From Nageia nagi (Eukaryota > Pinophyta), in assembly GCA_050084985.1 (NCBI GenBank), contig JBITNC010000001.1, forward strand, positions 155,124,001 to 155,188,000: a DNA stretch of 64,000 nt, in the 5' to 3' direction. The position numbers and the translations under genes were made by a program. The notes under the pieces were generated by a model that saw only the letters and a program-made list of their open reading frames with translations, searched no databases and was not told the DNA's origin. This document shows, piece after piece, positions 11,089-21,350 of this stretch; the first letter of the stretch is position 1; each line of letters starts with the position of its first letter.

Positions 11089-12110
11089 CCCTAGTACCTT
11101 GTGCAATCTAAAACAAGATAAATCGTCTAAGGAAAGAAACCACAAAAAAAGAAAACAACTACCACCTCCATATGGCAACACTAGATGCAAACTGGAAGAA
11201 CAATAACATTAAACAACACAATAACTACCCACTCAACCTATTAGGGACAAATGCATTTAACCTTCATTCATAGAGGAGGGTGTGGTAGCAGGCACAGAGC
11301 TGATAGGCAATGCACTAGGTGGGGCTAACATGGTAGCCTTATCATTATCCATTTCATTCCCCTACTCCTCATTATGTTTCCACACATTCTTTGGAATTCT
11401 TGGCCAATGAGTCATGTCCAAAATTTCTTGAAATTAGTTCCACTTGGTACCACCTTTGAAAGATGATGCAATCCATCCTTCTATCATGTCATGATGCTCA
11501 TTGAGGTTTTTATTAACTACATCGTGCAATCCTCCACCATCACCTTCTGCCCAACCCCAGCTAGTAGGTTGGTGGGAAGAATTAGTAGCAACACCCCATC
11601 TAGCCTTTGATTATTCCATCCAAACGATAGTGAGGGCTCTTGGTACTTTGGGAAGGTGATCACGAACCATGGGAAAAGCTTTGGTCCCACTCCCATGTTA
11701 GGGAGCAACAATGTTGCCTAAAGTGCTAGTGCAAATGTCCTTGTTAATGGGGAAGAAGAAGGAGGAACTTAGCTCACAGTCCAAGGAGCATTCCCCTAGT
11801 GATTGAGAAGCTCCTATAGATGGCTAACCTCCAATGCTACTTTGTTGACTTGCACTTGAATACAAAACTAGACATCATAGAAAATGGTTAGCTTATTGGC
11901 TAGAGAGAATTCAACATTAGCATGTTTCCCAACAAAAATTAATGCATTACTTTCTTTCCAAATGTGGAAGAGAATTATAATTTTGAAAATATTCCAAAAA
12001 GCTATCAATAATTGGGAAAAAGAAGGGGGGTCTCCTAAGAGATGATTCAGCCAAGATAGAGACTTTCATGAAAAAGGGTGGAAAAAAAAATCCATCCAAC
12101 TCCATGCCTT
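11089..12110 (-). pseudogene. LINE ORF2 C-terminal relic, minus strand
   Basis: In one minus-strand frame, about 12,075-11,860, the reading HIWKESNALIFVGK follows a hydrophobic FWNIFKIIILF segment. This is the conserved end of plant L1-type ORF2 proteins (consensus like IWKERN-RIF). Further down the frame is broken by TAG and TAA codons. The open stretch 11,517-11,711 is hydrophobic with no recognised domain. The LINE 3' tail lies beyond element A at 2,306-2,394. Assignment rests on motif memory. Confidence 0.5.
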
Positions 12111-12668
12111 ATTTTTTACTATAATATTTGAATTTTTTTCTTTGAGTTTTGTTGGAAATTTATTTGAGTAAATGGTTTATTATAAAAAAAATTATTCATC
12201 ATAAAAATAATAAATTTATATGTGATTTGGTTTTCTTCAAATAATTTGTTTATAGTTTCAACTTAGTTTGAGGTGAATATGGAGTAAAATAAAATTTCAG
12301 ACTTTAAATATTGAAGTGTAATAGGAATATATACTAGCTTAGATATCTTAAAGATATATATCTAAAAATGCTTAGAGTTATCAATATGAGGCTTATCTTG
12401 GAAATCCCATTTTAGGTAGAGATGATCTAGCCATCTAAAAAGATTAGTAAGTGCTTTTATTAGTGAAAAAAAGATGTTACTACTAGCTATATTACCAACC
12501 CCCCACCATTATGAAACTAGTGGAAACTTATAACTCTAAGGGGATTACACTTCCTAAAGTTAGTGATTGTTACTACCCCTTCATGAGATAGGTACCTTGA
12601 GATTATACTAGATTATACCTCTTCACATATTAGTTATATGTTTCTAAGATATCTATGCTAATAATAAT
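12111..12668. other. AT-rich sequence, probably part of the decayed LINE
   Basis: No motif could be read here. It lies between two LINE ORF2 pieces in the same orientation, so it may be eroded LINE sequence. Confidence 0.3.
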
Positions 12669-12802
<134 letters not shown>

Positions 12803-13035
12803 AATTGTATAATTTATTAAAATTTGATTAATAAGACAAATCTTAGGTATTTTGAATATTAAAATAACTATACAATTTTAAGTGTTCACATAATGTTAGG
12901 TGCATGCTATGTTTTAGTATAGAAAGATTTATGTGTCTTATTAATTATTTTAAAAATATTATAAATCCCTCTTGCATGAATTGGTGTTAATATATTATAG
13001 TAAATATATGCTAGTATGATAAAAGATGTATATTA

Positions 13036-13280
13036 TCCAATGATGTGAGGGGAGTTGGAGAGGAGTGGAAAGATAAAACTCTCAAGTTGAAAAAGGGAGG
13101 TCCCAAGTTCAAAACTCTCCCCCCTCATATCATGTGGATATGCTAAGTCCAATCGATGGGTGACCATATTAGCATGGATGAGGTTTGGTGCAACTCCTAG
13201 TTGACTTTGATGGAAGAGAACCCCATAAACATAGAATCTAATTCAAACAAATTAGCTCGCAAAGGGTTGTTTAAAAAAAA
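13036..13280 (+). mobile_element. tRNA-derived SINE-like element
   Basis: An A-box-like stretch (TTGGAGAGGAGTGG, 13,055-13,068) is followed about 40 bp later by a B-box-like GTTCAAAACTC (13,107-13,117) within GGTCCCAAGTTC, a phrase typical of plant tRNA-derived SINEs. The copy ends in an A tract (13,273-13,283). Flanking sequences 13,022-13,035 and 13,281-13,294 match at 13 of 14 positions, as expected of a LINE-mobilised target duplication. No protein is expected. Confidence 0.65.
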
Positions 13281-13294
13281 AAAGATATATATTA

Positions 13295-14619
13295 GTTATA
13301 AATATAAAATATATACAATATAAATTAATCATATAAAATTAAATTTATTTTTATTCAACCATCATTATGCATCCATCCCATATTATTTGGTTTTCTAAGA
13401 TAGCCAAAGGAAGAGATGTTGATTTTAAGTGCTAATGAGGTATAGTATAATCATATAATAATTCATGTGGTAGAAAAAATATGCAATACTATTCAAGAAT
13501 AAATAATCTTCACAAAAATATGAAATGTTTAATATGCAAAGAATTACAATAAAACCATTGCAAGAGGATAATTATTCCTTAACCACTTGAAGACATTTGA
13601 TCTCAAAATATTGGTAAGAGATAAATATAGTAATATTCAATAATTATTATAAATTAATATTTTTTTCTATACAAATATAGAAGTTATAACTCTATGCTTA
13701 CTATTTACATAAAAAGTGGACCTCTCTAATTAGGACAATGAAATAGGACTTTGTTCATTTCCTCATTACACTTCTTAATCAAAATTTCCATAGAGTGGAA
13801 AATAAGAAGGGAAAATTAATTATCTTTTCCATTATTAAACCTAAAATGATTTATCAAAGGAAAGTGAGAGGCATACCCCATCTTATGTCTTCCCTCCAAT
13901 ATCACATACCTCATCAAGGCTCTTACTATCTCATCCCATGGTTTGGGGAATATGATGCACTCAAAGCCTTGACCAAATTTGGTTTGTTCCTCTCTAGGTT
14001 ATATAAACTTGAATATCTCCTCTAGTTTCTTTAATTTTATCTCTCTTTTAATCTCCTTCCCTTAATTTCTTATATGAATAGCTTCATATATTATCTCCTT
14101 ATTGAATTCCACCTCCAATCCATTCATTTTACAAATACCCCAAACTAGGATCTAGAAACCTCCATTAAAAACTAAAGGTTGTGTCCCTTCCAAGCATTTA
14201 TAAAGTCTCTCATCCCCCCTTTATAAAGAATTCTCCATGGATTCTTGTGTTGTTTCATCATCTCTATTCTACATGGTTCAATTTTAACTAGTTCCCCTCC
14301 CATTATTTCTTTGTTACTACTTTGAATTGTACCAACTATCAATTTTTTCCTCTAATTTATTTGTGACACTAGTTTTCTCCTTAATTCCTTGTATACTTAT
14401 ACCATTCATGTAAGCTAATTTAATCATTAATATTAATATGATACTTATTAGAAGTGGTGTTTACCTTCCTCTAACTTGGACAAGTTTGGAGAATCCTCTA
14501 CTTCCCATAATTTGATTTGACTTTGATAATTCTCATCATTCCTTTCAAAGGTACCCCTAATATGAATTTTTTCATGCCATGATCACAAGTCTAACATATC
14601 CTAATATAAATCCTAGCAA
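13295..14619. other. AT-rich sequence, possible LINE remnant
   Basis: No clear domain was read. On the minus strand a few coding-like phrases occur between the LINE reverse-transcriptase relic and the C-terminal relic, so it may be the middle of the same ORF2. An open frame at 13,795-14,025 on the plus strand has no family resemblance. Confidence 0.3.
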
Positions 14620-15390
14620 TAATTTTAATTTATTTCTAATGTTAAATATCCTTTCCCCATTTGATATTAGTGTTGGAAGGTATTACTTTAACCTTTCATC
14701 CATATTCTTTGTAATGGTTTTATAAATTATATTATAAAGACTTATAGGTTTGTATTCTTTTAACTCTTTTTTCAATTGGTGTCTTTAAAATTAACACTAA
14801 AAAAATTATATTCTATTCATTAGGTAATGATTCTTTGTTAAAGAATTCTATCACTGCTTCACTCACCTCTTTGCCAACTATATCCTAGTTTTGATGATAA
14901 AACACACTAAGAATTCTTTTAGGCTTAGAGACCTATGTTTATCCATCATAAAAATTGCATTCTTGAATTCTTCTTTAGCTACCTTCTTTAGTAATACATC
15001 ATTATTTTTGTGTTCAATGATATCTGGTATGAAGTTTAAGACTTTTGTTGTTTCTCTATTACTCTGTCTTTGATTTTGGCTAAATAGTTTTTTTGTAAAA
15101 CCTTTTTGCCTTCTTCCTAATGTATTATTCTTCTATTAACAAATTGTACTATTAATATTTTTAAGCTCAACAATCTTGTTCATGATTAGTTTTCTCAATA
15201 TTATCATCTTAAAAAAGGTTGTATTCCTATCTACTTCTTATGACCATGTAACTCTTACCTTTTCTTTCCATTAAATCTCTTCTTTGGTTAGGTGTTGTAA
15301 AATTCAAAGAGCATCTCTTACTCTTTTTATCTACATTCTTTGTTATTCCATTCCTTAATATTTCATGCTCAACAATATACTAGTGTTATG
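14620..15390 (-). pseudogene. LINE reverse-transcriptase (ORF2) relic, minus strand
   Basis: Minus-strand pieces in shifting frames match the order of plant L1 ORF2. A stretch near 15,260-15,220 reads WKEKVRVTWS and DRNT-F (consensus W-RSR-W-GDRNTKFFH). Then comes GKEVSEAVIEFFNKESLP (about 14,885-14,830), then KEYKPISLYNIIYKTITKN (about 14,760-14,705), corresponding to the DYRPISLCNVLYK block of the RT domain, and finally YLPTLIS (near 14,665). Frameshifts and stops make it non-functional. Spacing to the C-terminal relic at about 12.0 kb fits one ORF2 carrying a SINE. Confidence 0.6.
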
Positions 15391-15708
15391 CATAGTGACA
15401 AATATTCACCAATAGGGTAATATTAGATTTTTAATGTTAAGATATTTCAAAAATCTTAACCTTGGATATTGCACCATTTAGCCCAAATTTTTCAAGACAA
15501 AAAATTATGGGTTAGCTCATAAATATATTACATTTTTTTTATAAAGATAAGTGCAAATAGCCACCTATACATCCTATACTTTCGCAAGCAATCACCTTGA
15601 AAATTAAAAAAAAAAAAAATTCATGATGAAATCGCTAATTATACCCTATATAGAAAGCTTATGAGATTGGTCAGATATACCAACATTTTAAAATTTCAAA
15701 TTCTCTAA
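15391..15708. other. Sequence without recognisable features
   Basis: AT-rich; no coding motif, RNA gene or repeat border identified. Confidence 0.4.
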
Positions 15709-16405
15709 GATGCTCAAGGCTTGTTTATGAGGGATTGTAGATGCTCGATAGTACTTTATTAAAGATGCTCATCTATGCAATATTGTAGATGCTTGATGGT
15801 GTGTCATTGAAGATGCTTATCAGTGGAGAATTGAAGATGCTCACTTGTGTTTCCTTGAAGATGCTCATTAGTGTACAATTGAAGACTCTCATCTATGTGG
15901 GATTGAAGATGCTCATCTATAACACATTGGAGATGCTCATCTATGTAAAATTATAGTTGCTCGTCTATGCAAAATTAGAGATGCTTATTTGTACAAGATT
16001 GTAGATGCTCATCAATGCAATATTGTAGATGCTTGTCAGTTTAATTTTGCAAATTCTCATCTATGCTTCTATGTAGACAATGATCTATGCTTCTATGCAG
16101 ATGATCATCTATGCTTTTGTATTGACAATCATTTGTACTTTTCTATAAATGATCATCTATGCTTCTTTACAAACGATCATTTATGCTTCTTTACAGATGA
16201 TTGTCTTCACTTTAATGTAGATGATCGTCATCACAAATACACAAACAATCATATGTAAAAAAGTGTTGATGATCATCATCACAAATACTTCTTGCAAACT
16301 ATTGTCTATGCTTCTATGCAAACAATTGTTTGTGCTTTTATACAGATGATTATCCTTACCTTTATGTAGATGATCATCTTGATATTTACTCTAGCAATCG
16401 TCATA
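15709..16405 (+). repeat. 24-bp minisatellite with an 8-residue coding register
   Basis: A core such as GATGCTCATCTATG recurs exactly every 24 bp from 15,740 to 16,268 (23 positions without an indel), then after a 5-bp shift at 16,297, 16,321, 16,345, 16,369 and 16,393. The left half uses GATGCTC cores and the right half GATGATC cores. In one plus frame it reads as 8-residue units such as EDAHLCNI on the left and DDHLCFYA on the right. The left half has four in-frame stops, while the right half is open for 89 codons (15,989-16,258). No promoter or start context supports a gene, and I do not recognise the peptide. Confidence 0.88.
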
Positions 16406-16985
16406 AACTGAAAAATACTATATATCGCCAAAAAATTCCAAATTTATTAAAAAAATAATTTTGCCACCTACCCTATGTGAGTTTCGAACACCTTTTTCCA
16501 TGACTTTGAATCATATTTGCCAACGTTTGAAAATTTTAATTTCTTCATCATTCCTTACACATAACGCTGCAATATGCAATTCTTCCATTAGAGATTCTTT
16601 TCTTTGTTTGACATCTTGGAATATATTCGTATTCCATAGTTTCACTTTCCTCTTCACCTCTTTTAGTTTTTGGGATAATTTATATATTGTTATAACTTTT
16701 ACTTGGATATTCTACAATTTTTTAATACTTTCTTTGAAAGTTGGATGCTTCATCTACATATATTTGAAATTAAAACATGATCTCATTTTGTGAATTTAAC
16801 TTTAGCATCAATAGATAGTGATGTAAGAAACTCTACGAAGAGAGGTAAGGTCATAGTTCTAAAATTCATCCAACCAATCTACTGTAGCCATCATCCTTGT
16901 TAGGGATCAATCTTGAGACCTTTGTTGAACTTTTAAGGTTTATGAGACTTAGAGAAAATTTTGCATTTGGAGTGTTATTTTGAAA
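16406..16985. other. AT-rich sequence without recognisable genes
   Basis: A 110-codon open frame at 16,461-16,793 is Phe/Leu/Ser-rich and has no family resemblance, as expected of AT-rich DNA by chance. Nothing else was seen. Confidence 0.35.
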
Positions 16986-17262
16986 TATCATTGATGTCAT
17001 TTTTTTATTATTATTTAAATTAAAAATTTAAATAATAATATTGAAGCCTTTTGAATTAATAGCAATTGATTATTTGCTATAAAATGCAGGAAAAGCTTGA
17101 ACAGGTAAATGATTCCATGATTTTAATATAGAACCATTGATTAATTGCATAAATCTTATATTGATAGTATTATGTGTTACATTTATGCTTTATAATTATT
17201 ATTTAAGAGATATTTAAATAATAATTGAAATGTCATTCTTGACATTCACATGAACTATGGTT
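16986..17262. repeat. Pair of AT palindromes, MITE-like
   Basis: A perfect 16-bp palindrome with a 3-nt loop lies at 17,006-17,040 (TATTATTATTTAAATT and its complement). A related imperfect palindrome at about 17,195-17,235 is followed by GAAATGTCA, complementary to TGATGTCA before the first. The two ends are thus rough inverted repeats of each other, suggesting a small non-autonomous DNA element. Target duplications were not found. Confidence 0.4.
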
Positions 17263-17588
17263 GTTTTTAGAAACTCCCTTGTTTGCATTTATGATCTCAT
17301 TTAATGACTGTGAATGGGAATTTTTATCTCCAACCGTTGTCTAGTGGAGGGGAGTGAATCAAGTATTGGACTGCCAGAGTTTTTGGATATCGGGATATTA
17401 ATTTTTAGAGCTGGAAGCCATACTTTAAATTAGACTTCTATCTTTGCGAAAAGATAGCATCTCTTGCATGCATTCTTTGAAAAAGGATGTGCGTTAGGAT
17501 TTTTGGGGATAGGGGAAGAAACGTCCAGGGGAAATTTGAAAACGTTTCCTCCAGGTTGGCCTTCGGATAGCCAAGGAAAATTATGGGT

Positions 17589-18404
17589 ATGAAGCCAAAT
17601 CATGTTACATTTTATTGGTGTCCTCTCTGCCTTCTGCCGAGCTGCTCTTGTGGATGAGGGCGCCATTATTTTAATACAATGAATACATATTATGGTGTGA
17701 CAACAAGGATGGAGCATTTCGCTTGCATGGTTGACCTTCTTGGCCGTGCAGGGTTGTTGGATGAGGCGGAGGACTTTATCAACAAAATGCCTTTTCAACC
17801 AAGCATTTCAGTGTGGCAAAGCTTACTAGGAGCTTGCAAAATACATGGAAATACAGAGCAGAATGTCTCCTTGAGTTGGAACCAGATGACTCTGCAACGT
17901 ACCTGTTTCTTGCGAGCATCTATGTAGCAGATAATAGATGGGATGATTTAACAAGGGTCAGAAAAATGATGAAGAACCCAGGTATGAAGAGAGAGCCTGG
18001 CCGAAGTTGAATCCATTCAAATAACACCGTGTATAAATTTATTGCAGAGTTCACACCCTCAAGCGGAACAAATAAACTAAATGCTGCAGAGCTTGTATAA
18101 GCAGATGAAAGATGCAAGATATATACCTACCACTGAATTTGTGCTACATGATGTTGAGAAAGAGCAGAAGGGAAACTACCTTGAGGACCACAGAGAGACG
18201 CTTGCAATTGCTTTTGGTCTTATTAAAACACCTCCTGGGGTGCCCATACAGATATTGAAAAATCTTTGCATGTGTGGTGACTGCCATATGGCCATCAAAC
18301 TTATCTGCAAAATTGTTGGTCATTAAATCATAGTGAGGGATGCTACGTTCTTTCATCATTTCAAGAATGGGCTCTGCTCTTGTGGAGATTATTGGTCATG
18401 CTGA
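17589..18404 (+). pseudogene. PPR protein C-terminus with E/E+ and DYW domains, pseudogene
   Basis: PPR-DYW proteins bind organelle RNA, and the DYW domain is the cytidine deaminase of C-to-U editing. Visible in order: MKPNHVTF (17,589), GRHYFNTMNTYYG, MEHFACMVDLLGRAG, the E motif with VWQSLLGACKIHGN, E+ near 17,880-18,000, then FVLHDVEKEQKG, HRETLAIAFGLI, the zinc-binding CGDCH and the terminal NGLCSCGDYW plus two extra residues (SC). The deaminase HxE and CxxCH residues remain. At least three frameshifts (about 17,612-17,670, about 17,850 and about 18,060), a TGA for the usual Trp after PGCS and a TAA in GH-IIVRD break it. The N-terminal PPR array is absent. It is probably an old truncated duplicate. 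Confidence 0.88.
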
Positions 18405-18606
18405 TTAATACAAACAATAAGCCCTGTAATATTTACTCAAAATTCTGGCCATGGCAAAATATTGCAGGCAATACATCTACGTATCAAATTTAATAATGGC
18501 CAACAGAAACTGCTAGCAGTCAATATGGATCGGGCCATTCGTTGTGGTTAATTGCTAAGATCTGTTGAAATTTATACTGCAATAGTTTCTTACAGATTCA
18601 ATTCAG

Positions 18607-18797
18607 GTGGCTGAAGAGTCTCTGGAAGCTCAACTGAAGGCATGCAAATGTGAATTCCAGCACGCTTTATTTCAAGGCAGATGGAAAAACAGATTGAAGA
18701 TGTACATGATGGTGCTCTGCTACATCTACATGTGTTTAAATCAGATGGAATCATTGCTCATGAAGAGCTGCAACGATATTTTCGTAATGAAGGATAG
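18607..18797 (+). pseudogene. Exon-like fragment, unrecognised protein, one frameshift
   Basis: A plausible 3' splice site (TTCTTACAG, then TTCAG) precedes 18,607. One frame reads VAEESLEAQLKACKCEFQHA. Near 18,677 a one-base loss moves the coding character to a second frame reading QMEKQIEDVHDGALLHLHVF and ending at TAG 18,795-18,797. The amphipathic, Glu/Lys/Gln-rich pattern suggests a coiled-coil region. I do not recognise the family. Proximity to the PPR pseudogene suggests a block of old host-gene DNA. Confidence 0.35.
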
Positions 18798-19195
18798 GTT
18801 TAGTTCAGTTAAATATATATTAAGCGCAACTTTACTGATGTTAATGATTGCAAGACATGCAAAATCATAATGTGATGGAAGATTTTATCAATTGCTAATA
18901 GAATGCTTCATTAAGATGCAACATTAGAATATGAATTACTCAAAGGACATGCGCAGTTGGTTTTTCTGAGAAGGATCCAAATACTTTTAGACAAATGCAG
19001 CTGTCAATTGAAAAAACGAACTCAGTAATTCTAACCAGTAATGTATCAGTATACGCAACCATGGTGTTTCTGGTTTAAGCTAAAGACTGTTCCAAATACA
19101 TTACCTTTCGATATTTCCTAGCATGAAATAGAGCAATCCTTTTCTGACGGAGCCTGAGTATGCTCCATCGACTGTTCTCAATACTTTTTGTTAGA

Positions 19196-19352
19196 ATGGG
19201 CAGCGAGGATGAAGTTCAGAGCAAGGTCATTAATGAAAGATAGCGGAAACTAGAAGACACCTCGTATTCCATTGCAGTACAGTTTCATCAGAGACATCGA
19301 AGCGTTATATATAATCACACCTCTGGGACTGGTCTGTGCATGCATGATCCAC
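19196..19352 (+). pseudogene. Exon-like fragment ending in a splice donor
   Basis: From ATG 19,196 a frame reads MGSEDEVQSKVINER, meets TAG at 19,241-19,243 (CAG-to-TAG would restore Gln), then stays open to a GTAAGT donor at 19,353. No family is recognised. Base composition here (about 19,000-19,360) is less AT-rich than the surroundings, in line with former exon sequence. Confidence 0.28.
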
Positions 19353-20170
19353 GTAAGTGACCTCATTTTTGGGAAATAGAGGTTTATTAAAAAGATTATT
19401 CCATCAAGGAATATAACTCTTAGGTGAAGGATTGAAAGTTTAAATTAAAGATTTAAACTTTTATTTTATTCTTGTTTTAGTTTAGAAGTTAATTTAGAAT
19501 TTAGTAACTTTAAATTAATGAATTTGCTAAATTTTAGTATCAACTCAATTAAGATTATAACTAAATAGTTTATTTAAAATTAGAGCTATGCTTTGTATTC
19601 TTCTCGATAAAGGTTTATCTTCCATTTTACCTCATATTGAATGGAAGAATGTAGTTGAATGTTATTTTATTTAAGTTAAAAAAAAATTGGACCTTGAAAA
19701 TTAGGTTCTGAGTTAGGTATATAGTTGTTAAGTTATAGACTATTAGCTTGGATATGATAATTTAGATTTTTATCGAATGCTCTCTGTTTGCATCATTTAT
19801 TATAAGGATAAGCTAGATAAACTTATACCTTAACTAAACTGGTAAAAATTATTTACCCTAAAATATGATATTATGTTGTATAATGATTTAATGGATATAT
19901 ACTAATATACTATCCTTGATGTCATATCTATGTTCAATTATTATAGAATCCAAGTGACTATGATGGTTAAAGTGAATGATCATTAATAGTTTGGAAGAGT
20001 AGGTCATGCATTTGATTTACATACTTTTGATAGGTTTTTAAGTTTTGTTTATGAGTGAAGATATTTGGATGATATTGATATTTACTTTTAAGATTAACCT
20101 TTATATTAAGGTATGGATTAGTTTTCATGTATATATTGAATATGTTGGCATAAAAGTGCCCAAGCTTATC
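19353..20170. other. AT-rich sequence without recognisable genes
   Basis: No supported coding region or repeat. It is probably intron-like or intergenic filler up to the gypsy element. Confidence 0.4.
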
Positions 20171-20175
20171 ATCCT
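20171..20175. repeat. Target-site duplication ATCCT, left copy (gypsy element)
   Basis: ATCCT at 20,171-20,175 is repeated at 27,107-27,111, directly flanking the two LTRs. Confidence 0.85.
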
Positions 20176-20633
20176 TGTGAGAGGGAAACCTCTCAAGCAT
20201 CTTGAGGTGGTGAGTAGACTTAGAGTGCAACCTCTAGTACACGGGGATCCATTTCGAACCCGACTACCGTGGAGAGGAACCATGGCAAACTATGTGAGAG
20301 AGTCCACTTCGATGGTTGTATTGATGAGATAGTTAGGGTGAATAATGCTCGAGGGGACCTTAGGGGTGATACCCGCTTGAAGGTCGTAGGTTGGGAGGTG
20401 ATCCGAGGACCCTATGGGTACTCATTGGTGATGTATGGTAAAAGGACTCCTATAGCCCATGGGGGCCAGGATGAGCCATAAGGCAATGGCCTTTGGCAGT
20501 ATGTAACTAAGGCATTGATGGATAACGTATGAGTCTTAGCCTAGTTAGGTCAGTGAGGGCCTATATGTGGGTTGTCGCATGATATTGAGGTTGGGCCATA
20601 CTCTAAGGGGTGGCTCAAACTAGTACTGTGATA
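20176..20633 (+). repeat. 5' LTR of the gypsy element
   Basis: It begins TGTGAGAGGGAAACC and, by the target duplication, ends in GATA rather than the usual CA. The 3' LTR ends the same way. Its 458 bp align along their whole length with 26,649-27,106. Confidence 0.9.
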
Positions 20634-20635
20634 GT

Positions 20636-20648
20636 TGGTATCAGAGCC
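20636..20648 (+). promoter_or_regulatory. Primer-binding site (initiator tRNA-Met)
   Basis: TGGTATCAGAGCC lies two bases inside the 5' LTR and is complementary to the 3' end of initiator tRNA-Met. Confidence 0.88.
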
Positions 20649-21350
20649 TCTTCGATTTGAGGTAATTTGATGGGATGTGCAGAATGTAGCCATCCAAAGT
20701 GTGAACTCCATTCCCAGACCTTAAGGATTGGGAAGATGGGAATGGAGTGTCCAAACTCGATCACTCGGGTTGAACCTTAGTGGTAAGGATGGGATGAGTG
20801 TGCACATGAACCTATAGGTTATGCAATAGTAGACCTTCAGGTTGAAAATCTTCCACCTTGTATTGGAGGCCATGCTATGTGCTTCAAGGCTCTCTAGGGG
20901 ATGTCTTGAGAAATTACATGAGGGTGCAAAATGGTACCAAACCTAATGAGGAAGTGTTGAAAGGACCTCGGTGCCATCAGGGGTAGGGCGTGCACCAAGG
21001 TTGAGGAGTTGCCTGAGGAAGCAACATGGGTGTATCATGCATTTCATAATATGTAGCAATGCATCTTTCATGCTTGTCAAAATTGTAGAGAGTCAGTTGG
21101 GTGGGGGGATTTGTGTGTGCACTGTACCTATGCTATTGATGCCTATTCATGGATGCATGTGCTCTTTGCTATGCTCAACTTGCTTTCCTTATAACTCTTA
21201 AGGCTTATGCCAAAATTTTGATCAAACCTTATCATTAGATGTAGGTTGAACGTGAGAACTTGATCTAAGCTACTTGAGATTACTGGAAAACATGATTCAG
21301 TTTCCTTATAGCAGAGTGTGCTATTGTGTGTTTGAATCTATGGGATCAAA
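20649..21350 (+). other. Leader of the gypsy element
   Basis: Untranslated region of about 0.7 kb between the primer-binding site and the first Gag codon, where packaging signals would lie. Short open frames here have no family resemblance. Confidence 0.6.

Noticed and set aside
15740-16393. CRISPR array
   Set aside because: The 24-bp period has no separate conserved repeat and unique spacer, and the context is a plant nuclear genome.
16461-16793. 110-codon open frame as a gene
   Set aside because: Phe/Leu/Ser-rich composition is typical of translated AT-rich DNA and no motif or regulatory context is present.
17075-17110. A 15-base micro-exon (between AG at 17,088 and GT at 17,104)
   Set aside because: Flanking AG and GT are too common and the stretch lies inside a MITE-like palindrome region.
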